NCBI GenBank assembly: GCA_017624675.1
Contig: JAGAMO010000020.1
Span: 62,001-126,000 of the forward strand
Reading direction: 5' to 3'
From: Clostridia bacterium
Lineage (GTDB): Bacteria; Bacillota; Clostridia; Oscillospirales; Acutalibacteraceae
DNA length: 64,000 nt
Shown: positions 34,710 to 43,968 of the stretch, piece after piece
Position numbering within the stretch: the first letter of the stretch is position 1
Layout: the number at the start of each line of letters is the position of its first letter
Made by a program: the position numbers and the translations under genes
The notes under the pieces: model-generated
What the model saw: only the letters and a program-made list of their open reading frames with translations
Databases searched by the model: none
Told to the model about the DNA's origin: nothing

Positions 34710-36107
34710 TTAGAATATTGATTTAATCCAACCTAGAATTGTGAAATTGTCGGCAAACTGGAAGTTTAGGATACCGATAATAAAGATTGCAATGATTATT
34801 AATGGGAGTACATATGTTAGATAAGGTTTGAGCCAACGGGGCATTTTAAGACCTTTACCCGCATTTGCTTCTTCGAGGAAGTTATCAAATCCCCAACCCT
34901 TTTTGCTAACGCAGAAGAGAACATAAAGTAATGCGCCAAGAGGTAGACAACAGTTAGATACCAAGAAGTCCTCCAAATCCAAAACGCCCGAGCCTGAAGC
35001 GAAGGGAACAAAACTTGATAAGAGATTGAAGCCAAGTGCACAGGGGACAGAAAGAACAAATACAAGTATACCTGAAATTATACAACCTTTTATACGGCTC
35101 CAACCGGTAATTTCTCTAAGCATTGCCAAAATGTTTTCAAAAACAGCGATGATAGTAGACATTGCGGCAAAGAACATAAACAAGAAGAACAAGCTGCCCC
35201 ACCAACGACCACCGGACATATTGTTAAATACAGAAGCCATTGATTGGAAGAGAAGTGCAGGGCCCGCGCCAACTTCAATATCATAGGTGAAACAAGCTGG
35301 GAAAATAATGAGACCTGACATTAAAGCCACAAAGGTATCAAGACCTAAAATGTTGAGAGATTCACCCATAAGTGAACGCTCTTTACCAATGTAACTGCCG
35401 AAAATCGCCATCGAGCCAATACCGAGGCTTAGTGTGAAGAAAGCTTGGTTCATCGCACCAACGACAACATTTCCGTCTATTTTGGAAAGGTCGGGCTTTA
35501 AATAGAATGTAAGACCCTCTTTTGCACCTTCGAGTGTAAAACTGTTAACAGCAAGAACAATCATGAGACCAAAGAGGGCTAGCATCATATATTTGGTGAC
35601 GCCCTCAACACCCTTTTGAAGACCAAAAGAGAGAATCAAAAAGCCCAAAACAACAACAATTGCCATAAAGCCAACCATAATTAGGGGACTGCCTAACATA
35701 TTGCCAAACTGTGCCGCTGAAACTTCGGTAGAAAGACCGGTCATATCGCCTTTTAAGAACTTTACAAAATAATAGAGCATCCAACCGGTAACTGAGGTGT
35801 AGAACATCATAAGCAGGAAGTTTGCAACCAACGCCATTTTTCCATGCCAATGCCATTTTTGACCGGTTTTCTGTAACTTGTGATGAATACCAATGGGACT
35901 GGCTTGACTGGCGCGGCCTAAAGAAAATTCCACTACCATAACAGGTAGACCTAAAATAAGTAAGCAGATTAGATAAATAAGCACGAAAGCGCCGCCGCCA
36001 TACTGACCTGCCATCCAAGGGAATTTCCATACATTTCCGCAACCAATGGCGCAACCTGCACTAAGCAAGATAAAGCCCAAGCGGCTTCCTAATTTTTCAC
36101 GTTCCAT
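34710..36107 (-). CDS. Sodium-dependent transporter of the neurotransmitter symporter (SNF/NSS) family
   Basis: A 465-residue protein with about 12 membrane helices. The N-terminus SRLGFILLSAGCAIGCGNVWKF (two adjoining parts) is the NSS signature around helix 1, with sodium- and substrate-site residues, and PVMVVEFSLGRASQ follows in helix 2. Bacterial members such as LeuT, MhsT and TnaT import amino acids with sodium. The substrate here is unknown. The start is ATG 36107 with AAAGGAGAA. It is a single-gene unit with its own promoter. Confidence 0.92.
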   Translation of the reverse strand: MEREKLGSRLGFILLSAGCAIGCGNVWKFPWMAGQYGGGAFVLIYLICLLILGLPVMVVEFSLGRASQASPIGIHHKLQKTGQKWHWHGKMALVANFLLMMFYTSVTGWMLYYFVKFLKGDMTGLSTEVSAAQFGNMLGSPLIMVGFMAIVVVLGFLILSFGLQKGVEGVTKYMMLALFGLMIVLAVNSFTLEGAKEGLTFYLKPDLSKIDGNVVVGAMNQAFFTLSLGIGSMAIFGSYIGKERSLMGESLNILGLDTFVALMSGLIIFPACFTYDIEVGAGPALLFQSMASVFNNMSGGRWWGSLFFLFMFFAAMSTIIAVFENILAMLREITGWSRIKGCIISGILVFVLSVPCALGFNLLSSFVPFASGSGVLDLEDFLVSNCCLPLGALLYVLFCVSKKGWGFDNFLEEANAGKGLKMPRWLKPYLTYVLPLIIIAIFIIGILNFQFADNFTILGWIKSIF

Positions 36108-36147
36108 AATTTTCTCCTTTTTAAGTAATAATTATAAATATAATCTA

Positions 36148-36175
36148 ATTATAAACGAACTGAGTCTATTGTCAA
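36148..36175 (-). promoter_or_regulatory. Promoter of the sodium symporter gene
   Basis: Minus strand TTGACA (36175-36170), 16 bases, TATAAT (36153-36148). Confidence 0.75.
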
Positions 36176-36279
36176 TGCAGAAGTTTTATTTTGTTGCATA
36201 TTGTTTACCGAAAATTCACATATTCTGGGTGAAAAAGAAATAAAATAAATATATCATAAACACAAAGGAAGTGTTTTTA

Positions 36280-37590
36280 ATGGATAGTGAAAACAATAAG
36301 GGCGAGTTAAATGGCTTTGATTTTGTAAACGGCAAAGGCGGTTCTTACAATAAACAAAAAAATGAGATTATACAAGATGAAGTCGATAATTCGAGACAGT
36401 TTAACCAAACTTCGATAAATAATAATTCTCAAGGTAGTTATTATAATCCTAAACCTGCAAAAAAGGTTAAGAAAAAAATATATGGCTTGGGCACGGTAAT
36501 TGTGTCGTCTGTTTTAGCAGCAGTGATTGGTGCGTCGGCAGGTATTGCCGTTATTTTGTCCTCGGTTACAGATAATTTCAAACCTACCGAAAAAGGGGAG
36601 ACCATACTTAATAAAGTTAATATAAATGTTGACGAAGAGGCTGAAAACATTGTTGAGGCGGTAGCCCAAAAGGCAACACCATCGGTTGTTGGAATAAGAA
36701 CTACCACTTCGGTTATGAGCTTTTTTGGTGGAACACAGGAGTCGTCTGGTGACGGAAGCGGCGTGATTTATTCTTCTGACGGATATATTATCACTAATTA
36801 TCATGTTATTTCATCGGCTATTAACGGCAACAATGCAAAAATCACTGTATTTTTAGATTCTGCCGATTCAAACGGCTATGCCGCAACGGTTGTGGGTTAT
36901 AATATTTCTTCTGACCTTGCGGTAATTAAGATAGATGCTAAAAATCTCAGTGCTGTAGAGTTTGCAAATTCCGACGAACTGAAAGTGGGTCAGTATGTTA
37001 TAACAATCGGTAACCCCGGCGGTCTTGAGTTTATGGATAGTGTTACCTACGGTGTAATAAGTGGACTAAACCGCGTGGTTTCATCTGATATCGATGTAAA
37101 ACTGATTCAGACCGACGCCGCTATCAACCCAGGTAACTCGGGCGGTGCTTTGCTAAACGCCAAGGGTCAGCTTGTGGGAATAAATTCATCTAAAATTGTA
37201 TCCGAAGAATTTGAGGGTATGGGCTTTGCGATTCCCTCAAATACAGTGGCAGATATTTGCAAAAACATTATTGAACGCCAAAATTCTCCCGAACCTTATA
37301 TTGGAATATCTATAAGTGAGCGCTACACTTCACAGGTATTAAAGCATTACGGTTTCCCAAGCGGTGCGGTTGTTTTAAGCGTGGCTTCGGGAAGTCCTGC
37401 CGAAAAAGCGGGAATTCAAAGAGGAGATATAATAACAGAATATGACGGTAAGAAAATTACCGAATATACCATTTTGGAAAATGAAATTATGAATTCTAAA
37501 CCCGGCGAAAAGGTAAAGGTTAAAATTTACCGCGGAGGCGGGTATTATGAAACAGAGATAATTGTGGCTTCAAATAATGCTGTAGATTAA
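36280..37590 (+). CDS. HtrA/DegP-type membrane-anchored serine protease
   Basis: A 436-residue S1C protease for quality control of exported proteins. A cytoplasmic N-terminal stretch rich in Asn and Lys is followed by one membrane helix (about 65-92, VIVSSVLAAVIGASAGIAVI). The trypsin-like domain has the triad His in ITNYHVI, Asp in SSDLAVIKID and Ser in NPGNSGGAL. One PDZ domain (about 335-425, AGIQRGDIITEYDGKKI) ends the protein. A GTG at 36271 is in frame, but it is part of AAAGGAAGTG; ATG 36280 is preferred. No regulatory gene (such as cssRS) is adjacent. Confidence 0.93.
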   Translation: MDSENNKGELNGFDFVNGKGGSYNKQKNEIIQDEVDNSRQFNQTSINNNSQGSYYNPKPAKKVKKKIYGLGTVIVSSVLAAVIGASAGIAVILSSVTDNFKPTEKGETILNKVNINVDEEAENIVEAVAQKATPSVVGIRTTTSVMSFFGGTQESSGDGSGVIYSSDGYIITNYHVISSAINGNNAKITVFLDSADSNGYAATVVGYNISSDLAVIKIDAKNLSAVEFANSDELKVGQYVITIGNPGGLEFMDSVTYGVISGLNRVVSSDIDVKLIQTDAAINPGNSGGALLNAKGQLVGINSSKIVSEEFEGMGFAIPSNTVADICKNIIERQNSPEPYIGISISERYTSQVLKHYGFPSGAVVLSVASGSPAEKAGIQRGDIITEYDGKKITEYTILENEIMNSKPGEKVKVKIYRGGGYYETEIIVASNNAVD

Positions 37591-37593
37591 AAC

Positions 37594-37628
37594 AAAACCC
37601 CGATTTCACTTGGAAATCGGGGTTTAAA
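37594..37628. terminator. Bidirectional terminator after htrA
   Basis: AAACCCCGATTTC pairs with GAAATCGGGGTTT (13 bp) with a five-base loop. Confidence 0.85.
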
Positions 37629-38168
37629 TTATTTAAAGAATAATGGTAATTTTTCGAGGAATATAATATCGTCGCGGTTTGCGGCTTCATCCTCTGCCAA
37701 GAAGGCACAAGCGCCAACCTCAATAGCACCGGCTTTAGCAACCAATTCTTGAACAGCCTTTAAAGATTCGCCTGTGCTTATAACATCGTCAACAATAAGA
37801 ACACGTTTGCCCTTTATCATTTCAACCTCAGTTTGACCAAGGAATAAGGACTGTTCTTTTTTGGTTGTGATGGAAACCACCTTTACTTCAAGGCAATCTC
37901 TCATATAAACCTTAACGCCTTTACGGGCAACTATGTAAGGCTTGCCTGACTGTCTTGCCATCTCATAAGCAATGGGAATGCTTTTAGCTTCGGGTGTTAG
38001 AATGTAATCAAACTCAGGCACCTTTTTGAGAAGTTCCTCACTGGCTTTAACGGTGAGTTCGACATCACCGAATATGATAAAAGCGGCAATATCAATTTTA
38101 TCGTTAAGTGGAAATCTTTCAAGTTGACGGGTAAGACCCGCAATTTTTAACTCATAATATTCTGACAT
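37629..38168 (-). CDS. Phosphoribosyltransferase family protein, adenine/xanthine PRT-like
   Basis: A 179-residue type I phosphoribosyltransferase. The PRPP-binding loop is VLIVDDVISTGESL near residue 125, and the upstream block YILTPEAKSIPIAYEMA with KPYIVARKGVKVYM resembles Apt/Xpt proteins. Purine salvage is likely, but the base used is not fixed by what I see. It starts at ATG 38168 and is the last gene of a minus-strand run after alaS and a HIT protein, 17 bases downstream of the latter. Confidence 0.85.
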   Translation of the reverse strand: MSEYYELKIAGLTRQLERFPLNDKIDIAAFIIFGDVELTVKASEELLKKVPEFDYILTPEAKSIPIAYEMARQSGKPYIVARKGVKVYMRDCLEVKVVSITTKKEQSLFLGQTEVEMIKGKRVLIVDDVISTGESLKAVQELVAKAGAIEVGACAFLAEDEAANRDDIIFLEKLPLFFK

Positions 38169-38185
38169 ATTAACACCTCATATTC

Positions 38186-38527
38186 TCAGCCTGGAGGCCA
38201 AGCTAAGTTTCTTCTTGCTAATAGATGGAAATGAATGTGGTGAACGGTCTGTCCGCCGTCAGCTCCGCAGTTGTTAACAACACGGTATCCATTTTCTAAA
38301 TTTTCTTGGCGGGAAATTTTAGCAACTGCCTCAAAAACCTTGGCAATAAGTCCGCTGTTTTCGGCATTTATTTCATCAGCAGATGAAATATGCTCTTTTG
38401 GAATAATTATAGCGTGGAAAGGCGCTTTGGGGTCAATGTCCGCAAAAGCGTAGACAAATTCGTCCTCATAAATCTTTGTTGAGGGTATTTCACCCGCAAC
38501 AATTTTACAAAATAAACAGTCTTTCAT
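38186..38527 (-). CDS. HIT family nucleotide-binding hydrolase (Hint-like)
   Basis: A 113-residue histidine-triad protein. The start DCLFCKIVAGEIPSTKIYED and the triad VHHIHFHLLA near the C-terminus identify the Hint branch, which hydrolyses adenosine phosphoramidates and aminoacyl-AMP adducts. Proximity to alaS (10 bases apart) is of interest because Hint proteins act on aminoacyl-adenylates made by tRNA synthetases. The frame opens at a GTG (38536) inside AAGGTG; ATG 38527 is the start. Confidence 0.95.
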   Translation of the reverse strand: MKDCLFCKIVAGEIPSTKIYEDEFVYAFADIDPKAPFHAIIIPKEHISSADEINAENSGLIAKVFEAVAKISRQENLENGYRVVNNCGADGGQTVHHIHFHLLARRNLAWPPG

Positions 38528-38537
38528 ATATGTCACC

Positions 38538-41162
38538 TTATTTTAACTGAGTCTTTAAAAGTTCAGCCGCTTTGTTTAAAGCCTCATCAATTTTGTCGGC
38601 GTTCTTGCCACCTGCCATTGCGCTGTCAGGCTTGCCGCCACCGTTACCACCTGTGATTTTAGCAACCTCGCGAACAAGGTTACCTGCGTGGGCACCTGCA
38701 CTTAATGCAGTCTTGCCGCAAGAAACACAGAAGGTGATTTTCTCGCCATTAACCGATGCTAAAACAGTTACCAAGTTATCGTTTTCAGCCTTTGCTGTGT
38801 CGGTCATCTGGCGTAAAGCGTCGGGCAAAACTCCGCTAAGCTTTTTGGTGGCAATTTTCAATTCGCCAACCTCTACAGCATCTTTGAGGATATCTGCTAA
38901 TTTGCCTGAGGAAAGTTTGCTTTCGGCATCAGCTAATGCTTGACGGGTTTCTTTAAGCTCATTCATTATTGCGGTTGCGCGCTTGGGAGCATCTGCAGGG
39001 CTTTGAGCCTTTAAATTATCAGCAATTTCAGAAACTAATGCTTTTTGCTCTTTAAGAACTTTCAAAACATTAGCACCTGTAACTGCCTCAATTCTGCGAA
39101 CACCTGCCGCAACGCTTGATTCACTTACAATGTGGAAAAGACCAAGCTTAGAGGTGTTGTCAACATGTGTACCACCGCAAAGCTCAACCGAAGTGCCTTT
39201 AGCGTTTACAACACGAACAATATCACCGTATTTTTCGCCGAACAATGCCATAGCGCCAAGCTTTTTAGCCTCGTCAATAGGCATTTCGATATTTTCAACC
39301 TCAACGCCTGAAAGAATAGCGTTGTTTACAAAATCTTCGACCTTTTCAATTTCTTCGGCAGTAAGACTTGAGAAATGGGTAAAGTCGAAACGCACAGCCC
39401 TTTCGTTTACAAGCTGACCCGCCTGTTCAACATGGGTACCTAAAACCGCTCTTAGTCCTGCCTGTAAAAGGTGGGCGGCAGTGTGGTTTCTCTTAATTGA
39501 CTCACGGCGCTCGGCATTTATTACAGCCTTAACAGAGTCGTTAACGTTAATGCTACCCTTGGTAACAGTGCCAAAATGGGTAAATATTCCGTCGTTAGAC
39601 TTTTTAGTATCACTTACATGGAACTCAAAACCGTTTGCTAAAATCACACCTGTATCTCCAACCTGACCGCCGCTTTCAGCATAGAAAGGAGTTTTGTTAA
39701 GAACAATAATTGCTTTATCGTTTTCGTTTACAGACAATGTGTGTTCGCCCTCAGCGATAATATCCAACACTGTAGCGTCGGTTTCGTACTCAGTGTATCC
39801 CGTAAAGATTGTAGCGGGGATATTTTCGAAGGTCAAACCGTCACTCTTCCAGCTTTCGCCGTCAGAAGCCTTACGGGCGTTACGAGCCTTAACCTTTTGG
39901 TCGTTCATAAGTTCTTTAAAGCGTTCTTCGTCAACTGTCATACCTTTTTCTTTCAAAATATCAACAGTTAAATCAAAGGGGAAGCCGTAGGTATCATAAA
40001 GCTTGAAAGCATCGTCACCCGAAAGGGTGCCGCCGTTAGCGGTAAGGGTTTCAAGCATTGAAAGACCTTGGTCAATGGTTTTGTTGAAACTTGCTTCTTC
40101 ATTAACGATAACCTTAGTGATAAGTTCTTTCTTTTCAATAAGCTCATTGTAACCCGATTTGTTTTCGTTTATAACAGCTTCGCAAAGCTCAACAAAGAAA
40201 GGTCTTGCAATTCCAATAAGCTTTCCGTGACGAACAGCACGGCGGATAATTCTGCGAAGAACATATCCTCTGCCTTCGTTAGAGGGGATAATACCATCAC
40301 TAATCATAAAGGTTGCTGCTCTTGCGTGGTCGGTAATAGCACGGATAGAAATATCGGTTTTTGCATCTTTACCGTATTCTTTGCCCGAAATTTCGCAAAC
40401 CTTATTTAAGATGTTGCGGATAGTGTCAACCTCAAACATATTGTCAACACCCTGCATAACACAAGCAAGTCTTTCAAGACCCATACCCGTATCAATGTTC
40501 TTGGTTTCAAGCTCGGTATATGTGCCGTCGCCCATATTATTAAACTGGGAGAAAACATTGTTCCAGATTTCCATATAACGGTCACACTCACAACCGGGTT
40601 TGCAATCGGGTGAGCCACAGCCGTATTTCTCGCCGCGGTCGAAATAAATTTCGCTGCAAGGACCGCAGGGACCTGTGCCATGCTCCCAGAAGTTGTCGGC
40701 TTTGCCCATACGGACAATTCTTTCTTCAGGTACGCCTATAACATCACGCCATAAAGCGTAAGCCTCATCATCCCCCTCATAAACAGAGGGCCAAAGAAGC
40801 TCAGCGGGGATTTCTAAGGTAACGGTCAAAAATTCCCAAGCCCATTTAATAGCTTCAGTCTTGAAATAATCACCGAAAGAGAAGTTTCCGAGCATTTCAA
40901 AGAATGTTCCATGACGGGCGGTAATACCAACACGCTCAAGGTCGGGTGTGCGGATACATTTTTGACAGGTTGTAACCCTCTTAGATGGGGGAGTAACCTC
41001 GCCTGTGAAAAACTTTTTCATAGGTGCCATACCCGAGTTTATAAGTAAAAGAGATTTATCACCTTGGGGAACTAAAGGATAGCTTCCCAAACGCAAATGT
41101 CCCTTTTCTTCAAAAAATTTCAAGTACATTTCTCTTAAATCGTTAAGTGAAGTCCATTTCAT
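38538..41162 (-). CDS. alaS: Alanyl-tRNA synthetase
   Basis: An 874-residue class II synthetase charging tRNA-Ala. The aminoacylation core begins SLNDLREMYLKFFEEKGH with SYPLVPQGDKSLLLINSGMA; the editing domain has HTAAHLLQAGLR and the CGGTHV zinc motif; a C-terminal oligomerisation/DHHA1 domain (GGNGGGKPDSAMAGG) ends it. Length is typical. Start ATG 41162, with GAGGATG upstream. No T-box or other leader structure is seen; the promoter lies 40 bases upstream. HIT and PRT genes follow on the same strand. Confidence 0.97.
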   Translation of the reverse strand: MKWTSLNDLREMYLKFFEEKGHLRLGSYPLVPQGDKSLLLINSGMAPMKKFFTGEVTPPSKRVTTCQKCIRTPDLERVGITARHGTFFEMLGNFSFGDYFKTEAIKWAWEFLTVTLEIPAELLWPSVYEGDDEAYALWRDVIGVPEERIVRMGKADNFWEHGTGPCGPCSEIYFDRGEKYGCGSPDCKPGCECDRYMEIWNNVFSQFNNMGDGTYTELETKNIDTGMGLERLACVMQGVDNMFEVDTIRNILNKVCEISGKEYGKDAKTDISIRAITDHARAATFMISDGIIPSNEGRGYVLRRIIRRAVRHGKLIGIARPFFVELCEAVINENKSGYNELIEKKELITKVIVNEEASFNKTIDQGLSMLETLTANGGTLSGDDAFKLYDTYGFPFDLTVDILKEKGMTVDEERFKELMNDQKVKARNARKASDGESWKSDGLTFENIPATIFTGYTEYETDATVLDIIAEGEHTLSVNENDKAIIVLNKTPFYAESGGQVGDTGVILANGFEFHVSDTKKSNDGIFTHFGTVTKGSINVNDSVKAVINAERRESIKRNHTAAHLLQAGLRAVLGTHVEQAGQLVNERAVRFDFTHFSSLTAEEIEKVEDFVNNAILSGVEVENIEMPIDEAKKLGAMALFGEKYGDIVRVVNAKGTSVELCGGTHVDNTSKLGLFHIVSESSVAAGVRRIEAVTGANVLKVLKEQKALVSEIADNLKAQSPADAPKRATAIMNELKETRQALADAESKLSSGKLADILKDAVEVGELKIATKKLSGVLPDALRQMTDTAKAENDNLVTVLASVNGEKITFCVSCGKTALSAGAHAGNLVREVAKITGGNGGGKPDSAMAGGKNADKIDEALNKAAELLKTQLK

Positions 41163-41201
41163 AATTATACATCCTCAAATTAGAGATATTTTAACTCATA
41201 T

Positions 41202-41230
41202 ATTATAATCAAAATCTTCCTTTTTGTCAA
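41202..41230 (-). promoter_or_regulatory. Promoter of alaS
   Basis: Minus strand consensus TTGACA (41230-41225), 17 bases, consensus TATAAT (41207-41202). Confidence 0.85.
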
Positions 41231-41283
41231 CAATATATACCTTGTTTTTTTATATAATATTACTAAAAATTGTGGTTTTTTCG

Positions 41284-41312
41284 TTGACATATAGGATATA
41301 TAGTGGTATAAT
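41284..41312 (+). promoter_or_regulatory. Strong promoter upstream of rny
   Basis: Perfect TTGACA at 41284-41289, 17 bases, perfect TATAAT at 41307-41312. The start of transcription near 41319 leaves a 200-base leader before rny. Confidence 0.85.
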
Positions 41313-41318
41313 ACAAGA

Positions 41319-41518
41319 GATATTTAGTATGTCCTTTTTTAGGCGGATGGCGACCGCTTATAAAAATCATAAATATTATCTGGGAGTGGCTATAACTTCC
41401 GTATACCTTTGATATATTTCTACTTAAAATAACAATTCAAAAGAATACTGGAGGTTACCGCCCAAAACACGGCTCCCAAGCCTTTTGGCAAATACCGTGT
41501 CTACAGAGGAGGTAAACT
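41319..41518 (+). promoter_or_regulatory. Long structured leader of rny
   Basis: The leader has GCGG/CCGC (41343-41357), an ACACGG/CCGTGT hairpin with an inner CCAA/TTGG (41467-41500), and a possible long-range pairing TGGGAG (41381-41386) with CTCCCA (41473-41478). A second GGAGG at 41450-41454 has no start codon after it. A 27-residue ORF (ATG 41329 to TGA 41412) lies in the leader without a convincing ribosome binding site. RNase Y may regulate its own message, as known for other RNases, but no class is recognised. Confidence 0.4.
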
Positions 41519-43060
41519 ATGCCATATGTAATTGCAGGCGTTGCCGCTGTTGTTTTCGGTGTGCTTGGCTTTGTTTTTGGCTGGAATGGAAGACGCAAAT
41601 CTGCCGAATCCACCATCCACTCGGCAGAGGATGAAGCAAGACGCATTTTAGGCGACGCTATTAAGAATGCAGAATCAAAGAAAAAAGAAGCTTTGCTTGA
41701 AGCAAAGGATGAAATCCACAATTTACGTCAGGAAACTGAGCGTGACCTTCGTGAACGCCGCAGTGAGGTTCAGCGTCAAGAACATAGACTTCAACAAAAA
41801 GAAGAATCTCTTGACCGCAAAATCGACAATTTAGAGGCTAAAGAAGAAAAATTATCCCAGCGCGCAAAGGTTATTGAAGAAAAAATTGAGGAATGCGACC
41901 GTTTAAAGCAAAGTCAGATGGATTTGCTTGAAAAAATTTCAGGTTTTTCTAAGGAACAGGCAAAGAGCCATTTACTTGAACTTCTTGACGGTGAACTGAC
42001 CCACGAAAAGGCTGTTAAAATCCTTGAGGCTGAACAACAGGCTAAGGACGAGGCAGACCGCATTGCTAAGAAGATAATCGGTAGCGCAATCCAGCGTTGT
42101 GCCGCTGACCATTCTTCTGAAATGACCGTTTCGGTTGTTGCTCTTCCCAGTGATGAGATGAAGGGTAGAATTATTGGCCGTGAAGGTAGAAATGTAAGAG
42201 CCTTAGAAACCGCTACAGGCGTTGATTTAATTATTGATGATACGCCTGAAACCATAACCCTTTCAAGCTTTGACCCCGTAAGACGCGAAATTGCCCGTGT
42301 TGCACTTGAAAAACTTATTATGGACGGAAGAATTCACCCCGCAAGAATTGAAGAGTGTGTTGCTAAAGCCACCGCTGAGGTTGAGGCTATCATCCGTCAA
42401 GAGGGTGAACGCGCGATGGTTGAGTCGGACGTGCATAATCTTAACCCCGAAATCATTAAACTTTTAGGTAAACTTCGTTACCGCACAAGTTACGGTCAGA
42501 ATGTTCTTAACCACTCTTTAGAAGTTTGCCATATTGCAGGTTTAATTGCTGCCGAAATGGGAGCTGACATTACTCTTGCTAAGAGAGCAGGTTTATTACA
42601 CGATATTGGTAAGGCGTTAGACCACGAGCAGGAAGGCTCACACATTCAGCTTGGTGTTGAGGTTGCTAAGAAATACCGCGAAAATGATGTTGTTATCAAT
42701 GCAATCCACGCTCACCACGGTGAGGTTGAACCTAAATCTATCATCGCCTTTATCATTCAGGCGGCTGACGCTATTTCTGCTGCCCGTCCAGGAGCTAGAC
42801 GCGAAAATATTGAAAACTATATTAAGCGTCTTGAAAAACTTGAGGAAATCGCCAATTCCTTCAATGGTGTTGAAAGCTCCTTCGCAATTCAGGCAGGCCG
42901 TGAGGTTCGTATTATGGTTAAACCTGAGGTTGTTGGTGAGGACGAGATGGTTATTATGTCCCGTGAAATTGCTCAAAGAATCGAAAATGAACTTGAGTAT
43001 CCAGGTCAAATAAAGGTTAATGTTATCCGTGAAAGCAGAGCAGTTAACTACGCTAAATAA
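41519..43060 (+). CDS. rny: Ribonuclease Y
   Basis: A 513-residue membrane-anchored endoribonuclease that starts bulk mRNA decay. An N-terminal membrane helix ([19 protein letters not shown]) is followed by a long coiled coil (about 25-190, rich in Glu, Arg, Gln), a KH domain ([17 protein letters not shown]) and an HD domain with [12 protein letters not shown] and AIHAHHGE. These are the exact features and length of RNase Y. ATG 41519 follows GAGGAGG. It has its own strong promoter and terminator. Confidence 0.97.
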   Translation: MPYVIAGVAAVVFGVLGFVFGWNGRRKSAESTIHSAEDEARRILGDAIKNAESKKKEALLEAKDEIHNLRQETERDLRERRSEVQRQEHRLQQKEESLDRKIDNLEAKEEKLSQRAKVIEEKIEECDRLKQSQMDLLEKISGFSKEQAKSHLLELLDGELTHEKAVKILEAEQQAKDEADRIAKKIIGSAIQRCAADHSSEMTVSVVALPSDEMKGRIIGREGRNVRALETATGVDLIIDDTPETITLSSFDPVRREIARVALEKLIMDGRIHPARIEECVAKATAEVEAIIRQEGERAMVESDVHNLNPEIIKLLGKLRYRTSYGQNVLNHSLEVCHIAGLIAAEMGADITLAKRAGLLHDIGKALDHEQEGSHIQLGVEVAKKYRENDVVINAIHAHHGEVEPKSIIAFIIQAADAISAARPGARRENIENYIKRLEKLEEIANSFNGVESSFAIQAGREVRIMVKPEVVGEDEMVIMSREIAQRIENELEYPGQIKVNVIRESRAVNYAK

Positions 43061-43064
43061 TTTG

Positions 43065-43098
43065 AAAGCGATAGGCAAAAAACGCCTATCGCTTTTTT
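43065..43098. terminator. Terminator after rny
   Basis: AAAGCGATAGGC pairs with GCCTATCGCTTT, followed by TTTTT. It may also serve the converging small genes. Confidence 0.88.
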
Positions 43099-43099
43099 A

Positions 43100-43366
43100 T
43101 TATAGCAAGATATATACAAGAGCTAAAAGCAGCAGTCTATCCGCCTTTTCGCCGTAGAGTATAAGTAAAAGCCCCAAAATCAGTGCAGTTTCTTTATCTT
43201 TGAAGAGATTTTCAAATGGCAAGTTAATGTTATTTCTAAAAAGAAAATTTCGCTGGGGTGGAGGAGGAATCGTCTTTTTAGGGGGCGTATTAGTTGATTT
43301 GGAATTCATCTCGCGCATCTCTTTGACGGCATTTTGCCTTTGGCGTTCAAATTCGCTGTTATTCAT
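43100..43366 (-). CDS. Small proline-rich protein with C-terminal membrane segment, unknown
   Basis: An 88-residue protein. The N-terminal half is charged and hydrophilic (RQRQNAVKEMREMNSKS) followed by PPKKTIPPPPQRN; the last 30 residues (TALILGLLLILYGEKADRLL onward) are hydrophobic with an interrupting charged turn, so it is probably tail-anchored. It is the third of three small minus-strand genes, 17 bases after the second. The family is not recognised, though this arrangement could be a conserved clostridial gene set of spore or envelope function. Confidence 0.6.
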   Translation of the reverse strand: MNNSEFERQRQNAVKEMREMNSKSTNTPPKKTIPPPPQRNFLFRNNINLPFENLFKDKETALILGLLLILYGEKADRLLLLALVYILL

Positions 43367-43383
43367 TTTTACACCCCTTTAGT

Positions 43384-43716
43384 CTAAAAATTTAACATAC
43401 CGCTTTCCTTAATGAGGGGCCAAAGCTCAATTATTTTTAAAAGTTTAATAGCGTTGTCCGCCTTTTGCCGTCTGGTATCGCTTAAATAGGGTTTAAGTGA
43501 ATTAATAAGCCGCGTGCGGTCATTTTCTTCGTTGCCTTGAAGCTTTGAAATAATAGATAAAATTGCGCCTATGTTTTCAATAGGGGGAAATTCGCTCTCA
43601 CTTTGCTTTGTTTCAGAATTATCACCCGAAAAAATTTTTTCTGCCATGCTTTTTAACTGTTCAAGACTTTCGGGATTGTTTAAAATTTCCGAAAGCTTTG
43701 CATTCAAATCATCCAT
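43384..43716 (-). CDS. Small helical protein, unknown
   Basis: A 110-residue soluble, acidic protein predicted to be mostly helical (LNAKLSEILNNPESLEQLKS near the start, then LINSLKPYLSDTRRQKADNA). The start ATG 43716 lies 8 bases inside the preceding small gene, so the two are translationally coupled. The NNPESLEQLKSMAEKIF segment resembles the MLNSPEAQAIMRMLSG region of the upstream gene product, hinting at a shared helical motif. No known family is recognised. Confidence 0.6.
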   Translation of the reverse strand: MDDLNAKLSEILNNPESLEQLKSMAEKIFSGDNSETKQSESEFPPIENIGAILSIISKLQGNEENDRTRLINSLKPYLSDTRRQKADNAIKLLKIIELWPLIKESGMLNF

Positions 43717-43897
43717 TTTTACCTTTCCCTGATAACATTCTCATAATTGCCTGTGCTTCAGGACTGTTTAGCATTTTAGCAAGGGCCTCTTTGTCGGACA
43801 GCATTTTGTTTACCGTTTCTTTGTCTTTGTCCGACAGTGAAGCCATTAATTTTTTAGGGTCTTTTGTGTTTAAAATTTTCGGGTCTATGTTATTCAT
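43709..43897 (-). CDS. Small helical protein, unknown, first gene of the trio
   Basis: A 62-residue soluble protein (DPKILNTKDPKKLMASLSDK and KDKETVNKMLSDKEALAKML) ending in GKGKNG. It starts at ATG 43897 with AGGAGGG in front, the strongest ribosome binding site of the trio. It is divergent from a YfcE-like gene. No catalytic motif is visible. Confidence 0.6.
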   Translation of the reverse strand: MNNIDPKILNTKDPKKLMASLSDKDKETVNKMLSDKEALAKMLNSPEAQAIMRMLSGKGKNG

Positions 43898-43925
43898 TTT
43901 ATTCCCTCCTAAATGTACTTGTAAA

Positions 43926-43953
43926 TAATATGAAATTATTGTAAAATATATGA
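43926..43953 (-). promoter_or_regulatory. Possible forespore-type (sigma-F/G-like) promoter for the small-gene trio
   Basis: On the minus strand CATATTA (43932-43926) matches the CATWHTA -10 pattern of sigma-F/G promoters, with TCATA 16 bases upstream as an imperfect -35. No good sigma-A promoter is seen for these genes. The region is AT-rich, so a chance match is possible. Confidence 0.25.
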
Positions 43954-43968
43954 AAAGAGGTGATTTAG

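Noticed and set aside
41163..41201. T-box or other riboswitch before alaS
   Set aside because: The leader is only about 30 bases long and no T-box motif is present.
41224..41412. 62-codon ORF upstream of rny
   Set aside because: The perfect rny promoter lies within it, so its first part would not be on the rny transcript, and no ribosome binding site precedes either possible start.
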